Shown here one piece after another: positions 34,039 through 42,447 of a stretch of DNA of 64,000 bases (position 1 is the stretch's first letter; every line of letters begins with the position of its first letter). Under the pieces are notes generated by a model. That model had not been told where the DNA came from. It saw nothing but the letters and a program-made list of their open reading frames with translations, and made no database searches. Location of the stretch: positions 186,001 through 250,000 of the forward strand of contig NZ_QJSP01000001.1 in NCBI RefSeq assembly GCF_003217475.1, read 5' to 3'. The DNA comes from Williamsia limnetica. Lineage in GTDB: Bacteria > Actinomycetota > Actinomycetes > Mycobacteriales > Mycobacteriaceae. A program made the translations under genes and the position numbers.

Positions 34039-35223
34039 TCAGGGGACAGGCGGCGGATTGCCGGGTAGTAGGGACGCGCCGATGGCAGTGCCGATCGGCA
34101 CTGCGTTGTTGGTCTCCGCGTTCGCCGTCGGCCCGAGTGTTGCGTACACGATGATCGTGGTCTTGGACTCTTTCTCGTAGAGCGCAACCCCGTTGTACCC
34201 ACCGAATGACGGATTCATGAACAGCCAGCTGTCGAGGTGAACCGTTCCGAAGGCGAAGAACTTCTCCGTCGTCAGGGGACCCAATCCTGCAGTCGAGGGT
34301 GCCATCATCTCCTGGAAAGCGTTGTCGGAAAGCACTTCACCGGTAGCCAACGCGCGAATCCAGCGAGCGATGTCAGACACCGTCGAGTTCGTGTTCCCAC
34401 TGTTGAGGAACGCAGTCGGATTCCAGAATGCCGAGTCCTCGAAGAGGCCGCGCTCATTGGTATAGCCGTGCAGGATCGGCTCGGTCATCTGAGGCGTCAG
34501 CATCACGGCGCTCGCATCCATCTCGAGAGGAGTAAAGATCCGCTCCTTGAGCAGGTCACCCAGCGGCTTACCGGCCGCCCTCTCGAGCACAACGCCGAGC
34601 AGACACAGATCACTGTGCGAGTACGCGAAGCTCGTTCCGGGTTCGAACAGTGGTGGACGAGCGTTCGCCAGGTCGAAGATCTCTTGAGCTGTGAATCCCT
34701 TGATCGGGTTGGCGTAGAAAATCTTCAGGAAGTCAGGGTTGGTGACGTAATCCGAGATGCCAGTTGTGCTGTTGGCGAGCATCCTGGGGGTGATCAGGTC
34801 TGCACGTGGGAAATCGGGTACCCATTTGGCGATCGGTTCGTCCAGGCTGAGCGTCCCGGCGTCGGCGAGCTGCAGCAGAACCGTCGACAGCATCGGTTCC
34901 ATCGGCTGACCCACTCGCAGTTGCATATCCGGTTCCGCTGGTACACCGATCGGGGAGTCGCCCGCCGCGTCGACAACGACCGCCTCATCGTCGCGCCACA
35001 CGCCGAACACAACTCCCGTCAAATCGAGTTCGGTGAGCTTTGCGCGCACGATATCGACAATCTTGCCGGCTTCTGCACGCACGGCAGTGGAGCTCGGAGA
35101 GGACGCTTCTCGGGTGCCGGGGGTGTTGTCACCGGATCCGCAGGAGAGGCTCGCGGAAGCGATGACAGCGCCGAGCGCGATGGTCAGGCCTCGGTGAAGC
35201 CGACCAGGAGTCGACACAACCAT
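34039..35223 (-). CDS. Serine-hydrolase (beta-lactamase/LpqF-like) lipoprotein without catalytic SxxK
   Basis: 394 residues. Lipoprotein signal ASASLSC with Cys28. The beta-lactamase/esterase-like fold is evident (RVGQPMEPMLSTVLLQLADAGTLSLDEPI, TPRMLANSTTGISDY, FAYSHSDLCLLG), but the residues that should form SxxK read Gln106-Pro-Met-Glu109, so both the nucleophile and the base lysine are missing; the YxN motif has become YSH. A binding or regulatory role, rather than hydrolysis, is therefore likely. The start at 35223 is the one before the signal peptide. Confidence 0.75.
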   Translation of the reverse strand: MVVSTPGRLHRGLTIALGAVIASASLSCGSGDNTPGTREASSPSSTAVRAEAGKIVDIVRAKLTELDLTGVVFGVWRDDEAVVVDAAGDSPIGVPAEPDMQLRVGQPMEPMLSTVLLQLADAGTLSLDEPIAKWVPDFPRADLITPRMLANSTTGISDYVTNPDFLKIFYANPIKGFTAQEIFDLANARPPLFEPGTSFAYSHSDLCLLGVVLERAAGKPLGDLLKERIFTPLEMDASAVMLTPQMTEPILHGYTNERGLFEDSAFWNPTAFLNSGNTNSTVSDIARWIRALATGEVLSDNAFQEMMAPSTAGLGPLTTEKFFAFGTVHLDSWLFMNPSFGGYNGVALYEKESKTTIIVYATLGPTANAETNNAVPIGTAIGASLLPGNPPPVP

Positions 35224-35468
35224 GAGCTCCGTCCCTTCGTGCACATCGCCGATTGGTGGAGTCGACGCTCGCGTGCGAGGTCAGCTCGACGAGGTCATCC
35301 TACGTTTCGACAAGGCTTCGTATTCCACTTTCGATCGCAAATCCACACCGGGGTGCCGCGCCCGGCGAATTCAGCCAAAGAGGAATCTGGGCGTTCTCGA
35401 CTCACACCGACATGAAGTTGGTGGAATGGACCCGAAGTAATCACACACCTGGCGGATCGGGAAAAATC

Positions 35469-37094
35469 ATGCTGAGCACCATGCAAGACGCACCACTGTC
35501 GATCAGTCAGATCCTGCGGCAAGGGAGTACGGTTCACGGCGAGGCGACGGTGTCGACGTGGACCGATGCCGGACCGGAAGTTCGCACATATGCGGAGGTC
35601 GGTCGGCGCTGCGGAGCGCTGGCGCATGCGCTCCGCGGACTCGGTGTCACCGGCGACGAGCGCGTGGGGACCTTCATGTGGAACAACGCCGAACACTTGG
35701 AGTGCTACCTCGCCATTCCGTCGATGGGCGCGGTCCTGCACACCCTCAACATCAGACTGTTCCCCGAGCAGTTGATCCACGTCGTCAACCACGCCGACGA
35801 TCACGTGATCGTCGTCGATCCGTCGTTGATCCCGCTTCTCGAACCGCATCTTCCCAAACTCTCCAATGTTCGACATGTCATCGTGACGGGTTCGTCGACC
35901 GCGGAAATCACAGTGCCGGAGGGGGTGCAGGTCCACGCCTATGAATTGTTGCTCGCCGAGCAATCGACGGAGTTCGCGTGGCCCGACGTCGATGAGCGCA
36001 GTGGTGCGGCGATGTGTTACACCTCGGGCACCACGGGGGACCCGAAAGGGGTTGTCTATTCCCATCGTTCGATCTACTTGCACTCGATGCAGGTGTGCAT
36101 GAGCGATGGTCCGAACCTCCGGCAAGGAGACCGGGCGCTTGCCGTGGTGCCACAGTTCCATGCCATGGCGTGGGGACTGCCCTATGCCGCCTTCATGATC
36201 GGCGCTTCGTTGATCATGCCCGATCGTTTTCTGCAGCCTGAGCCGTTGGCCGCGATAATCGACTCGGAGAAGCCGACTCTGGCTGCTGCAGTGCCGACGA
36301 TCTGGCAGGGTCTGCACCTCTATCTCGAGCAGCATCCTCAAGACATCTCGTTCATGAGGGAAGTACTGGTCGGTGGCTCGGCCGTGCCGCCCTCGCTGAT
36401 GCACTCCTTCGAGAAAGACCATCAGGTGACGGTGCTCCACGCCTGGGGGATGACCGAGACATCACCACTCGGCTCGGTGGCGCGTCCACCCGCGGGCGTC
36501 TCCGGTGACGAGATGTGGCGATACCGATACTCGCAAGGCAGGTTCCCCGCCTCGGTCCAGGCACGTCTGGTATCCGACGACGGCACCACATTGCCTCACG
36601 ACGGACGGACCGTCGGCGAACTCGAGGTCCGGGGGCCCTGGATCGCGGGTTCCTATTACGGAGTCGACACCCCTGACAAGTTCGACCACGGTTGGCTGAG
36701 AACAGGTGACGTCGGTTCCATCACCCCGGACGGATACCTCACGCTCACCGACCGCACCAAAGACATCATCAAGTCCGGTGGCGAATGGATCTCGTCGGTG
36801 GACCTCGAGAATGCGGTGATGGGACACCCGGCGGTCGCAGAAGCCGCGGTGATCGGTGTCCCGGACGAGAAGTGGGATGAACGTCCGCTGGTGGCCGTGG
36901 TTTTACGCAGCGACGCCGGCGACGTCACCGTTGACCAACTCAAGGAGTACCTTTCCGACAAGGTTGCAGGTTGGCAGCTGCCCGAAAACTGGGCGTTGAT
37001 CGACGAAGTGCCGAAAACCAGCGTCGGCAAGTTCGACAAGAAGCGTTTGCGCGCGTCCTACCGGGACGGAGACCTGACGGTTCTGCACGCGTAG
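35469..37094 (+). CDS. AMP-dependent acyl-CoA synthetase/ligase
   Basis: 541 residues. ANL-family motifs: A3 core CYTSGTTGDPKGVVYSHR, A5 HAWGMTETSPLGSVARPP, A8 GWLRTGDVGSITPDGYLTLTDRTKDIIKSGG, and A10 lysine in PKTSVGKFDKKRLR. It adenylates a carboxylate and makes the CoA thioester. The ATG at 35469 follows GGGAAAA. The divergent neighbour is the catalytically dead hydrolase, and the convergent neighbour the TetR regulator of the next operon, to which it may also belong functionally. Confidence 0.85.
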   Translation: MLSTMQDAPLSISQILRQGSTVHGEATVSTWTDAGPEVRTYAEVGRRCGALAHALRGLGVTGDERVGTFMWNNAEHLECYLAIPSMGAVLHTLNIRLFPEQLIHVVNHADDHVIVVDPSLIPLLEPHLPKLSNVRHVIVTGSSTAEITVPEGVQVHAYELLLAEQSTEFAWPDVDERSGAAMCYTSGTTGDPKGVVYSHRSIYLHSMQVCMSDGPNLRQGDRALAVVPQFHAMAWGLPYAAFMIGASLIMPDRFLQPEPLAAIIDSEKPTLAAAVPTIWQGLHLYLEQHPQDISFMREVLVGGSAVPPSLMHSFEKDHQVTVLHAWGMTETSPLGSVARPPAGVSGDEMWRYRYSQGRFPASVQARLVSDDGTTLPHDGRTVGELEVRGPWIAGSYYGVDTPDKFDHGWLRTGDVGSITPDGYLTLTDRTKDIIKSGGEWISSVDLENAVMGHPAVAEAAVIGVPDEKWDERPLVAVVLRSDAGDVTVDQLKEYLSDKVAGWQLPENWALIDEVPKTSVGKFDKKRLRASYRDGDLTVLHA

Positions 37095-37112
37095 CCCGAA
37101 AGTGGCCCCTCG

Positions 37113-37131
37113 TGCCAACTTCCCTTTGGCA
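37113..37131. terminator. Hairpin between convergent ligase and TetR genes
   Basis: TGCCAA (37113-37118) and TTGGCA (37126-37131) form a 6-bp stem with a CTTCCCT loop, 18 bp after the ligase stop and 10 bp before the TetR gene end. Confidence 0.4.
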
Positions 37132-37141
37132 ACGGCCGAGT

Positions 37142-37759
37142 TCAGTTACCGTCGCGCGTCTTCTCGGCGGGCCAGCGTTCGGTGATCATTTCGGTCATCT
37201 CGTCCACCCACGTATCGTCCAACGCGGCGTCCCGGCGGATGAGAATGCGGAAAATCGCAGTGCCGGCGACCACTTCGGCGAGCATGGGCAGATAATCATC
37301 ATCGCGACGCTCCTGCCCGAACCGAGACTCGAATGCCGTCAGGTTTCCGCCCAACCGGGCGATCATCAGAGTGTGCAGTTCGGGATCTGCCACCGTATCC
37401 GCGATCAGACCTGGGAGGGCCAACCTCACCTCGGGTCTGTCGAAGATGATCCGGACGGTCTCGACCAAACCTCGGATCTCCGCCCGGATGTCACCAGAAT
37501 CGTTCGGCGTGGGGATCGACTCGGCGAACAGCACGGCTTCGTGAACGAGTTGGGCTTTACCGGACCACCGCCGGTAGATGGCAGCCGTGGTGGTACCGGC
37601 GCGCGCGGCGATCGCCGACAACGACAACGCGGAATAACCCGTCTGGAGAATCAACTCGCGGGTGGCCGTGATGATCGCGGCGTCGATCCTGCCGTCTCGT
37701 GGCCGACCCGGCGCCGACTGCGCTGACCTCTTGCCTTCGTTGCGGCTTTCTGCTGTCAT
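37142..37759 (-). CDS. TetR/AcrR family repressor of the dikinase operon
   Basis: 205 residues from the ATG at 37759. HTH at about 20-65 (IDAAIITATRELILQTGYSALSLSAIAARAGTTTAAIYRRWSGK), and a TetR_C-like helical ligand domain. It is divergent, 49 bp from the first gene of the operon running to 44052, with a 20-bp TetR-type palindrome (37777-37796) in the gap. It very likely represses that operon and itself. Confidence 0.85.
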   Translation of the reverse strand: MTAESRNEGKRSAQSAPGRPRDGRIDAAIITATRELILQTGYSALSLSAIAARAGTTTAAIYRRWSGKAQLVHEAVLFAESIPTPNDSGDIRAEIRGLVETVRIIFDRPEVRLALPGLIADTVADPELHTLMIARLGGNLTAFESRFGQERRDDDYLPMLAEVVAGTAIFRILIRRDAALDDTWVDEMTEMITERWPAEKTRDGN

Positions 37760-37776
37760 GACAACAGCATAGTTCC

Positions 37777-37796
37777 AATACAACGTGCATCGTATT
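37777..37796. promoter_or_regulatory. TetR-type operator between tetR and the dikinase operon
   Basis: A 20-bp imperfect palindrome with perfect outer arms AATAC (37777-37781) and GTATT (37792-37796) and several matching inner positions. It covers most of the 49-bp divergent intergenic region. Confidence 0.55.
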
Positions 37797-37808
37797 TGAG
37801 GGAGATCT

Positions 37809-38924
37809 GTGAACCTGAGCCCGCTCGACGAGTATCCGATCCATCAGACGCCTGCACCGCTGTCCTGGCCGGCCACCTCCGATCGGAACTTCTATGACCG
37901 GTCGTACTTCAATGTGCTCGACCGAGAAGGTCGTTTCATGGCGCTGACAGGGATCGGGTACTACCCGCGCCTCGGCGTCAAAGATGCGTACTTCGTTGTT
38001 CGTCGTGGAGACACGCAGACCGCGGTGCACCTGAGCGACGCCATCGATGACGACCGCCTCCACCAGAACGTGGGAGGTTACAGTCTCGATATCATAGAAC
38101 CCTTGCAGCAGATACACCTGACACTGGCCAAAACTGAGGGTATCTCCGCAGATCTCACCTGGCGCGGCCTGTTTCCTGCCGCTTTGGAGAAGCCGCACGA
38201 GATGCTCACCGAGCGACGAGTGACGTTGCAGGCAAGCCGATTCGCACAGGTCGGGTCGTGGCAGGGCTGGATCGACGTGGACGGCGAACGCTTGGATGTC
38301 GATCACGACACCAGTGTGGCCAGCCGCGATCGATCGTGGGGGATCCGACCGGTCGGTGAACCCGAGCCGACCGGGCGCCCGGATGCCGCTTTCCGTGGAA
38401 TGTGGTGGGTCTACCTTCCACTCGCGTTCGACGACTACCAGCTGTTCTTGATCCTGCAAGAAGATCCTGACGGCCATCGCAGCCTGTACGACTGCACACG
38501 GCGTTGGAGAGATGGCCGTGTCGAACAACTCGACGGAGTACGCGTGAGCATCGACTACACCCCCGGAACACGCATTCCGCGGGGAGCCCATGTCGAGTTC
38601 ATGAACAGGGCTGGAGACCAGATCACGTTGGACGTCGAATCGAAGTTGTTTGCGCCCATCGCCTTCGGGTCGGGCTATGGCGGTGACTCCTCGTGGGCGC
38701 ACGGGAGCTGGAAAGGCGGACCGTTCGCCGAACGTGTCAGCTTCGACCTGACGGATCCCGAGGTGATGGCCCGGGCGCCGTTCAGCCTCATCGACCATGT
38801 CGGTGCGGCGGTGTGCACCGAAGCCGACGGAACGGTCCGCAAGGGTGCGGGATTGTTCGAGCACGGCGTGATCGGTCCGCACCACCCGTCGGGATTTTCC
38901 GACTGGACCGACGTGGCGAAGTAG
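37809..38924 (+). CDS. AttH/hydroxyneurosporene-synthase-like (lipocalin-like) protein
   Basis: 371 residues, beta-rich, no signal peptide or membrane segment. Characteristic stretches: YFNVLDREGRFMALTGIGYYPRLGVKDAYFVVR, IEPLQQIHLTLAKTEG, ASRDRSWGIRPVGEP and FRGMWWVYLPLAFDDYQLFLILQE, which match the double-lipocalin fold of AttH-like/carotenoid 1,2-hydratase-related proteins. Members appear next to steroid and terpenoid catabolism in actinobacteria; the biochemical role is unproven. GTG start with GGGAG eight bases upstream. First gene of the operon controlled by the TetR repressor. Confidence 0.75.
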   Translation: MNLSPLDEYPIHQTPAPLSWPATSDRNFYDRSYFNVLDREGRFMALTGIGYYPRLGVKDAYFVVRRGDTQTAVHLSDAIDDDRLHQNVGGYSLDIIEPLQQIHLTLAKTEGISADLTWRGLFPAALEKPHEMLTERRVTLQASRFAQVGSWQGWIDVDGERLDVDHDTSVASRDRSWGIRPVGEPEPTGRPDAAFRGMWWVYLPLAFDDYQLFLILQEDPDGHRSLYDCTRRWRDGRVEQLDGVRVSIDYTPGTRIPRGAHVEFMNRAGDQITLDVESKLFAPIAFGSGYGGDSSWAHGSWKGGPFAERVSFDLTDPEVMARAPFSLIDHVGAAVCTEADGTVRKGAGLFEHGVIGPHHPSGFSDWTDVAK

Positions 38925-38933
38925 GCACCCGAG

Positions 38934-39932
38934 ATGAAGATCATGACAGCGCTGTTCGGGCCCACCGACGCAGTCGAACGGGCGCAGCTGCTCAAGGAAG
39001 CCGGCGCATCCGGCGTGTTCACCTTCGAAGGTCCGTTCGACGTCTTCACCCCTCTGGTGCTGGCTTCGTCCGTGAGCGGTCTCGACGTGATGTCGAACGT
39101 CGCGATCGCGTTTCCCCGCAACCCGATTCAGCTCGCGCACCAGGCCAATGACCTGCAACTGCTGAGCGAAGGTCGCTTCATCCTGGGGCTGGGCACGCAG
39201 GTACGTGCGCAGATCGAGAAGCGATACGGCGCCGAGTTCGATCGTCCCGTAGCCCGGATGAAGGAGATGGTGGGCGCGCTGCGAGCCATCTTCGCGACCT
39301 GGAACGACGGGGAACGGCTGGACTTTCGCGGCGAGTTCTACCGGCACACCTTGATGACGCCGACCTTCGTTCCCGGGCCGAACCCCTTCGGCCCACCCCC
39401 GATCTATCTCGGAGCCCTCGGCCCTCGGCTGACCGCAGCCACCGCCGAAGTGGCCGACGGCCTGTTGGTGATGCCTTTCGGTTCCAAGCGGTTACTCCAC
39501 GAGACGACGCTGCCTGCTGTCCGCAACGGACTGGCTGCTGCCGGTCGCTCCGAGAAGGACTTCGAGGTGATTCCCGAGGTCATCGTGTCGGTCGGCACCG
39601 GGCGGGACGATGACCACGCCTCGACCCGGATGCTGCTGGCGTTCTACGGTTCCACTCCGGCATACCGGCCGGTGCTCGACGCCCACGGCTGGGGTGATCT
39701 GCAACCTGAACTGAACGCCATGTCCAAGCAGGGCAGATGGAAAGAGATGGCCGGCTTGATCGACGACGAGATCCTGCACACCATCGCCGCATGCGGAACG
39801 CCGGCCGAGGTCGCGTCGCACATCCGTGACCGTGTCGACGGGGTATCGGACCGGATCTGCCTCTACCAACCCAGCCCCATCGAGGTCGGGGCGTTGGCCG
39901 AGATAGTGGACGCGTTGAAAGGATCTTCATGA
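38934..39932 (+). CDS. TIGR03617-like F420-dependent LLM oxidoreductase
   Basis: 332 residues with a luciferase-like monooxygenase TIM barrel: LLKEAGASGVFTFEGPFDVFTPLVLAS, VAIAFPRNPIQLAHQANDLQLLSEGRFILGLGTQ (F420-binding and bulge region) and YLGALGPRLTAATAEVADGLLVMPFGS. These match TIGR03617, an F420-dependent subfamily found in Mycobacterium and relatives. It begins nine bases after the previous gene and overlaps the next by four bases (ATGA), so it is within one transcript. It probably oxidises or reduces an alcohol/ketone using F420. Confidence 0.85.
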   Translation: MKIMTALFGPTDAVERAQLLKEAGASGVFTFEGPFDVFTPLVLASSVSGLDVMSNVAIAFPRNPIQLAHQANDLQLLSEGRFILGLGTQVRAQIEKRYGAEFDRPVARMKEMVGALRAIFATWNDGERLDFRGEFYRHTLMTPTFVPGPNPFGPPPIYLGALGPRLTAATAEVADGLLVMPFGSKRLLHETTLPAVRNGLAAAGRSEKDFEVIPEVIVSVGTGRDDDHASTRMLLAFYGSTPAYRPVLDAHGWGDLQPELNAMSKQGRWKEMAGLIDDEILHTIAACGTPAEVASHIRDRVDGVSDRICLYQPSPIEVGALAEIVDALKGSS

Positions 39933-42319
39933 CACTGACAACGGTCGAATTCGACGATGTCACCGACGACCGCTACGGCGGCAAAGCGGCCGGACTCGCC
40001 GCTTTGCGTCGTCTGGGCCTTCCTGTGCCGGTGGGTTTCGTCATCGCCGACGCGTCAGCCGATGTCGATGCACGCGAAGCAGGGGAGTGCTTCTCGCGGA
40101 TGGCCGCCCGCGGAGCAACCCCGGTGGCGGTCAGGTCATCGGCACTCGGGGAAGACGGTGACGATCAGTCCTTTGCCGGGCAGTACGACTCCGTGCTGGG
40201 AGTCGACTCCGTCGATGACTTCGTAGCAGCCGTGCACACCTGCGCCGACTCCGTGCATTCACGACGCGCCTCGTCGTACAGCGGACAACCCACTGCCACC
40301 ATGCATTTGGTGGTGCAACGCATGGTGGACGCGCGCGCCGCCGGCGTCGTGTTCACCGCCGATCCGGCCACCGGTCGGCGCGACCTCATGGTCATCGACG
40401 CCATTGCGGGCCTCGGCGAAGCGCTCGTCGACGGAACTGCATCGCCAGACCATCTGCTCCTCGATCGCGAGGGCAACCCCGCCGTGCGGGAGGTCGGGGA
40501 AGTTCCGGTTTTGGCGCCCGACGAGATCGCGAATATACGGTCCGGTGCGCTGCGCGCTGCGGAACAGTGGGGCAGGCCCATGGATCTCGAGTGGGCAATC
40601 GACCGATCCGGAACATTGTGGTGGCTGCAGGCCCGGCCGATCACCACCCTTCCCGGGGATTTGAACGAGATGGATTCACCCCTCGCGGGCGAGGACCACG
40701 TTTACACGCGCTGCAATATCGGCGAGATGATGCCGGGAGCATTCTGCCCCTTGACCGCGTCGGTCTCCGGTTTCGCAATCGACTATGCGATGCAGATGAC
40801 TCAGGTGGTGGCGCGCGCTCAGGACAAATATGAGAAGCCATGGCTGCAGGTCGGCTATTTCCAGGGACACATGTTCTTGAACATGACCGAGGGGACAGGT
40901 CTGAGTTCTGGTCTCCTCGGCAATTCGCTGGAGCAGTTCTCCATCTCGATCTGTGGTCGGGTAGTCGAGGAGTTGAAGCCCAAACCACCGAAACCGCTCG
41001 TTTCCAAGCTGATCAATACGGTGCGGCTCAGTACATACGCGTTGTCGGCAGGCCCTGCGATCCGGCGACTGCACGATCAGATCGCCGATTTTCGAATCCC
41101 GTCCAGTGACGATGCGCGGGTTGTGCTCCGTGAGCTGGAATCTGGTGTTGAACAGTATTGCGACATCACACTGACACATGTGCGGTCGTCGTCGCGCGCG
41201 GCGGTTGCCGCCAACATCCTCGAGAGCGTGCTGATGAGGCAGGCAGTCAAGAACGGGCATGGCGAGGACGAGGGCAGAGCAGAGGCGACCAAGCTGATGG
41301 CCGGTGCCTCCGACGTCGAAAGCGCGCTCATGCTCGAGGAACTCGACTCAGTGGTGCACACCATTGTCTCCGACGGTGTGGCCACCAGTGACTTCCTGGC
41401 GGCCGAGCCGGGTGTTGCGGTCACTCATCTGCGGGCCAGCGGAAATGCCGCGGGGACCGCCGTGAGGCAGTTCCTGGAACGTCACGGCCACCGGGGGTAC
41501 CGGGAATTGTGTATGCGGGACCCGTCGTGGGCCGAGGATCCGGAGGGCCTCGGTGCGATGATGCAGGTGATGGTGCGCTCTACAGTTCATCGGGCCGATC
41601 GGGAACCGGTGAACACCGTCGTCCAGACGTCCACCTCCTCCTCGATCAAATTCCTGGCCCGCTTGGCGCAGGGTGGTGCACGCGGGCGTGAGGAAACGAA
41701 ATCGAAGATGGCGCTGATGGCGCACTCCCTCAAATTGGGCTATCGCCATCTGGGGGAGGTGCTTGCGAAGGTCGGGCGACTGCCCGATGCAGATCTGGTG
41801 TTCTTTTTCGACCGTTCGGAACTGCACCGTGTTGTCGGGTCAGACGATGTCGCATCACTCGTCGCGAGCGCGCAAAAGCGTCGGGAAGCGTTGGCATTCC
41901 AGAACAGTCTCGAGTTCGATGATGTGTCCGTGGGGCGGCCGGTCCCGCTCATCGCGCGACCACACGGAGATGTCACCGATGGAGAGATCATCGGCAGACC
42001 CGCGAGCCGTGGCTCCGTAGAAGGCGTGGTGCGCGTCGCGAAATCGATTGTGGACGCTCGGGATGTGCAGCCCGGCGAGATCCTCGTCGCACCGGTCACC
42101 GACGTCGGCTGGACCCCGTACTTCACCGTCATCGCCGCGCTGGTCACCGATATCGGTAGCTCGGTGTCCCACGGTGCGGTGGTCGCGCGGGAATTCGGCC
42201 TTCCCTGCGTCGTCAACACCTTGGTGGCCACGCAGACGCTGAAAACCGGTGACCGAGTCCGAGTGGACGGCGACCGAGGAGTGGTCACCCGTCTCGACCG
42301 CGCTGAGTCGTTGCACTGA
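39929..42319 (+). CDS. PEP-synthase/rifampin-phosphotransferase-like dikinase with large central domain
   Basis: 796 residues. N-terminal ATP-grasp (1-245): GGKAAGL with Lys19, VAVRSSALGED with Arg69, SFAGQ, AGVVFTADPATG, DLEWAIDRSGTL with Glu221 and LQARPIT (Gln234, Arg236). C-terminal swivelling phosphohistidine domain (about 690-796) with SVSHGAVVAREFGLP and His748. The roughly 440 residues between carry no PEP/pyruvate-binding barrel, as in rifampin phosphotransferase (RPH) and phenylphosphate synthase, where the centre binds the acceptor. It should thus transfer phosphate from ATP through His748 to a small acceptor. Coupled by ATGA to the LLM gene. Confidence 0.8.
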   Translation: MTLTTVEFDDVTDDRYGGKAAGLAALRRLGLPVPVGFVIADASADVDAREAGECFSRMAARGATPVAVRSSALGEDGDDQSFAGQYDSVLGVDSVDDFVAAVHTCADSVHSRRASSYSGQPTATMHLVVQRMVDARAAGVVFTADPATGRRDLMVIDAIAGLGEALVDGTASPDHLLLDREGNPAVREVGEVPVLAPDEIANIRSGALRAAEQWGRPMDLEWAIDRSGTLWWLQARPITTLPGDLNEMDSPLAGEDHVYTRCNIGEMMPGAFCPLTASVSGFAIDYAMQMTQVVARAQDKYEKPWLQVGYFQGHMFLNMTEGTGLSSGLLGNSLEQFSISICGRVVEELKPKPPKPLVSKLINTVRLSTYALSAGPAIRRLHDQIADFRIPSSDDARVVLRELESGVEQYCDITLTHVRSSSRAAVAANILESVLMRQAVKNGHGEDEGRAEATKLMAGASDVESALMLEELDSVVHTIVSDGVATSDFLAAEPGVAVTHLRASGNAAGTAVRQFLERHGHRGYRELCMRDPSWAEDPEGLGAMMQVMVRSTVHRADREPVNTVVQTSTSSSIKFLARLAQGGARGREETKSKMALMAHSLKLGYRHLGEVLAKVGRLPDADLVFFFDRSELHRVVGSDDVASLVASAQKRREALAFQNSLEFDDVSVGRPVPLIARPHGDVTDGEIIGRPASRGSVEGVVRVAKSIVDARDVQPGEILVAPVTDVGWTPYFTVIAALVTDIGSSVSHGAVVAREFGLPCVVNTLVATQTLKTGDRVRVDGDRGVVTRLDRAESLH

Positions 42320-42447
42320 TCGTTCTTTCAATCGTGCACCACGCGTGATCAGATTCGCAGGCGCACTACGTCCGAAGGCTCTACAGTGAGACCGAGGTCA
42401 CAGCCAGGGCTGGACCGCCACGTCCAACAACACCAGGGGACACGCCA

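Noticed and set aside
34237-35415. Plus-strand open frame over the lipoprotein gene
   Set aside because: The minus strand has a signal peptide and hydrolase fold; the plus frame shows nothing recognisable.
37557-39347. A 596-codon open frame on the minus strand across the AttH-like and LLM genes
   Set aside because: No domain, no ribosome site and unnatural composition, while the plus strand carries clear family motifs.
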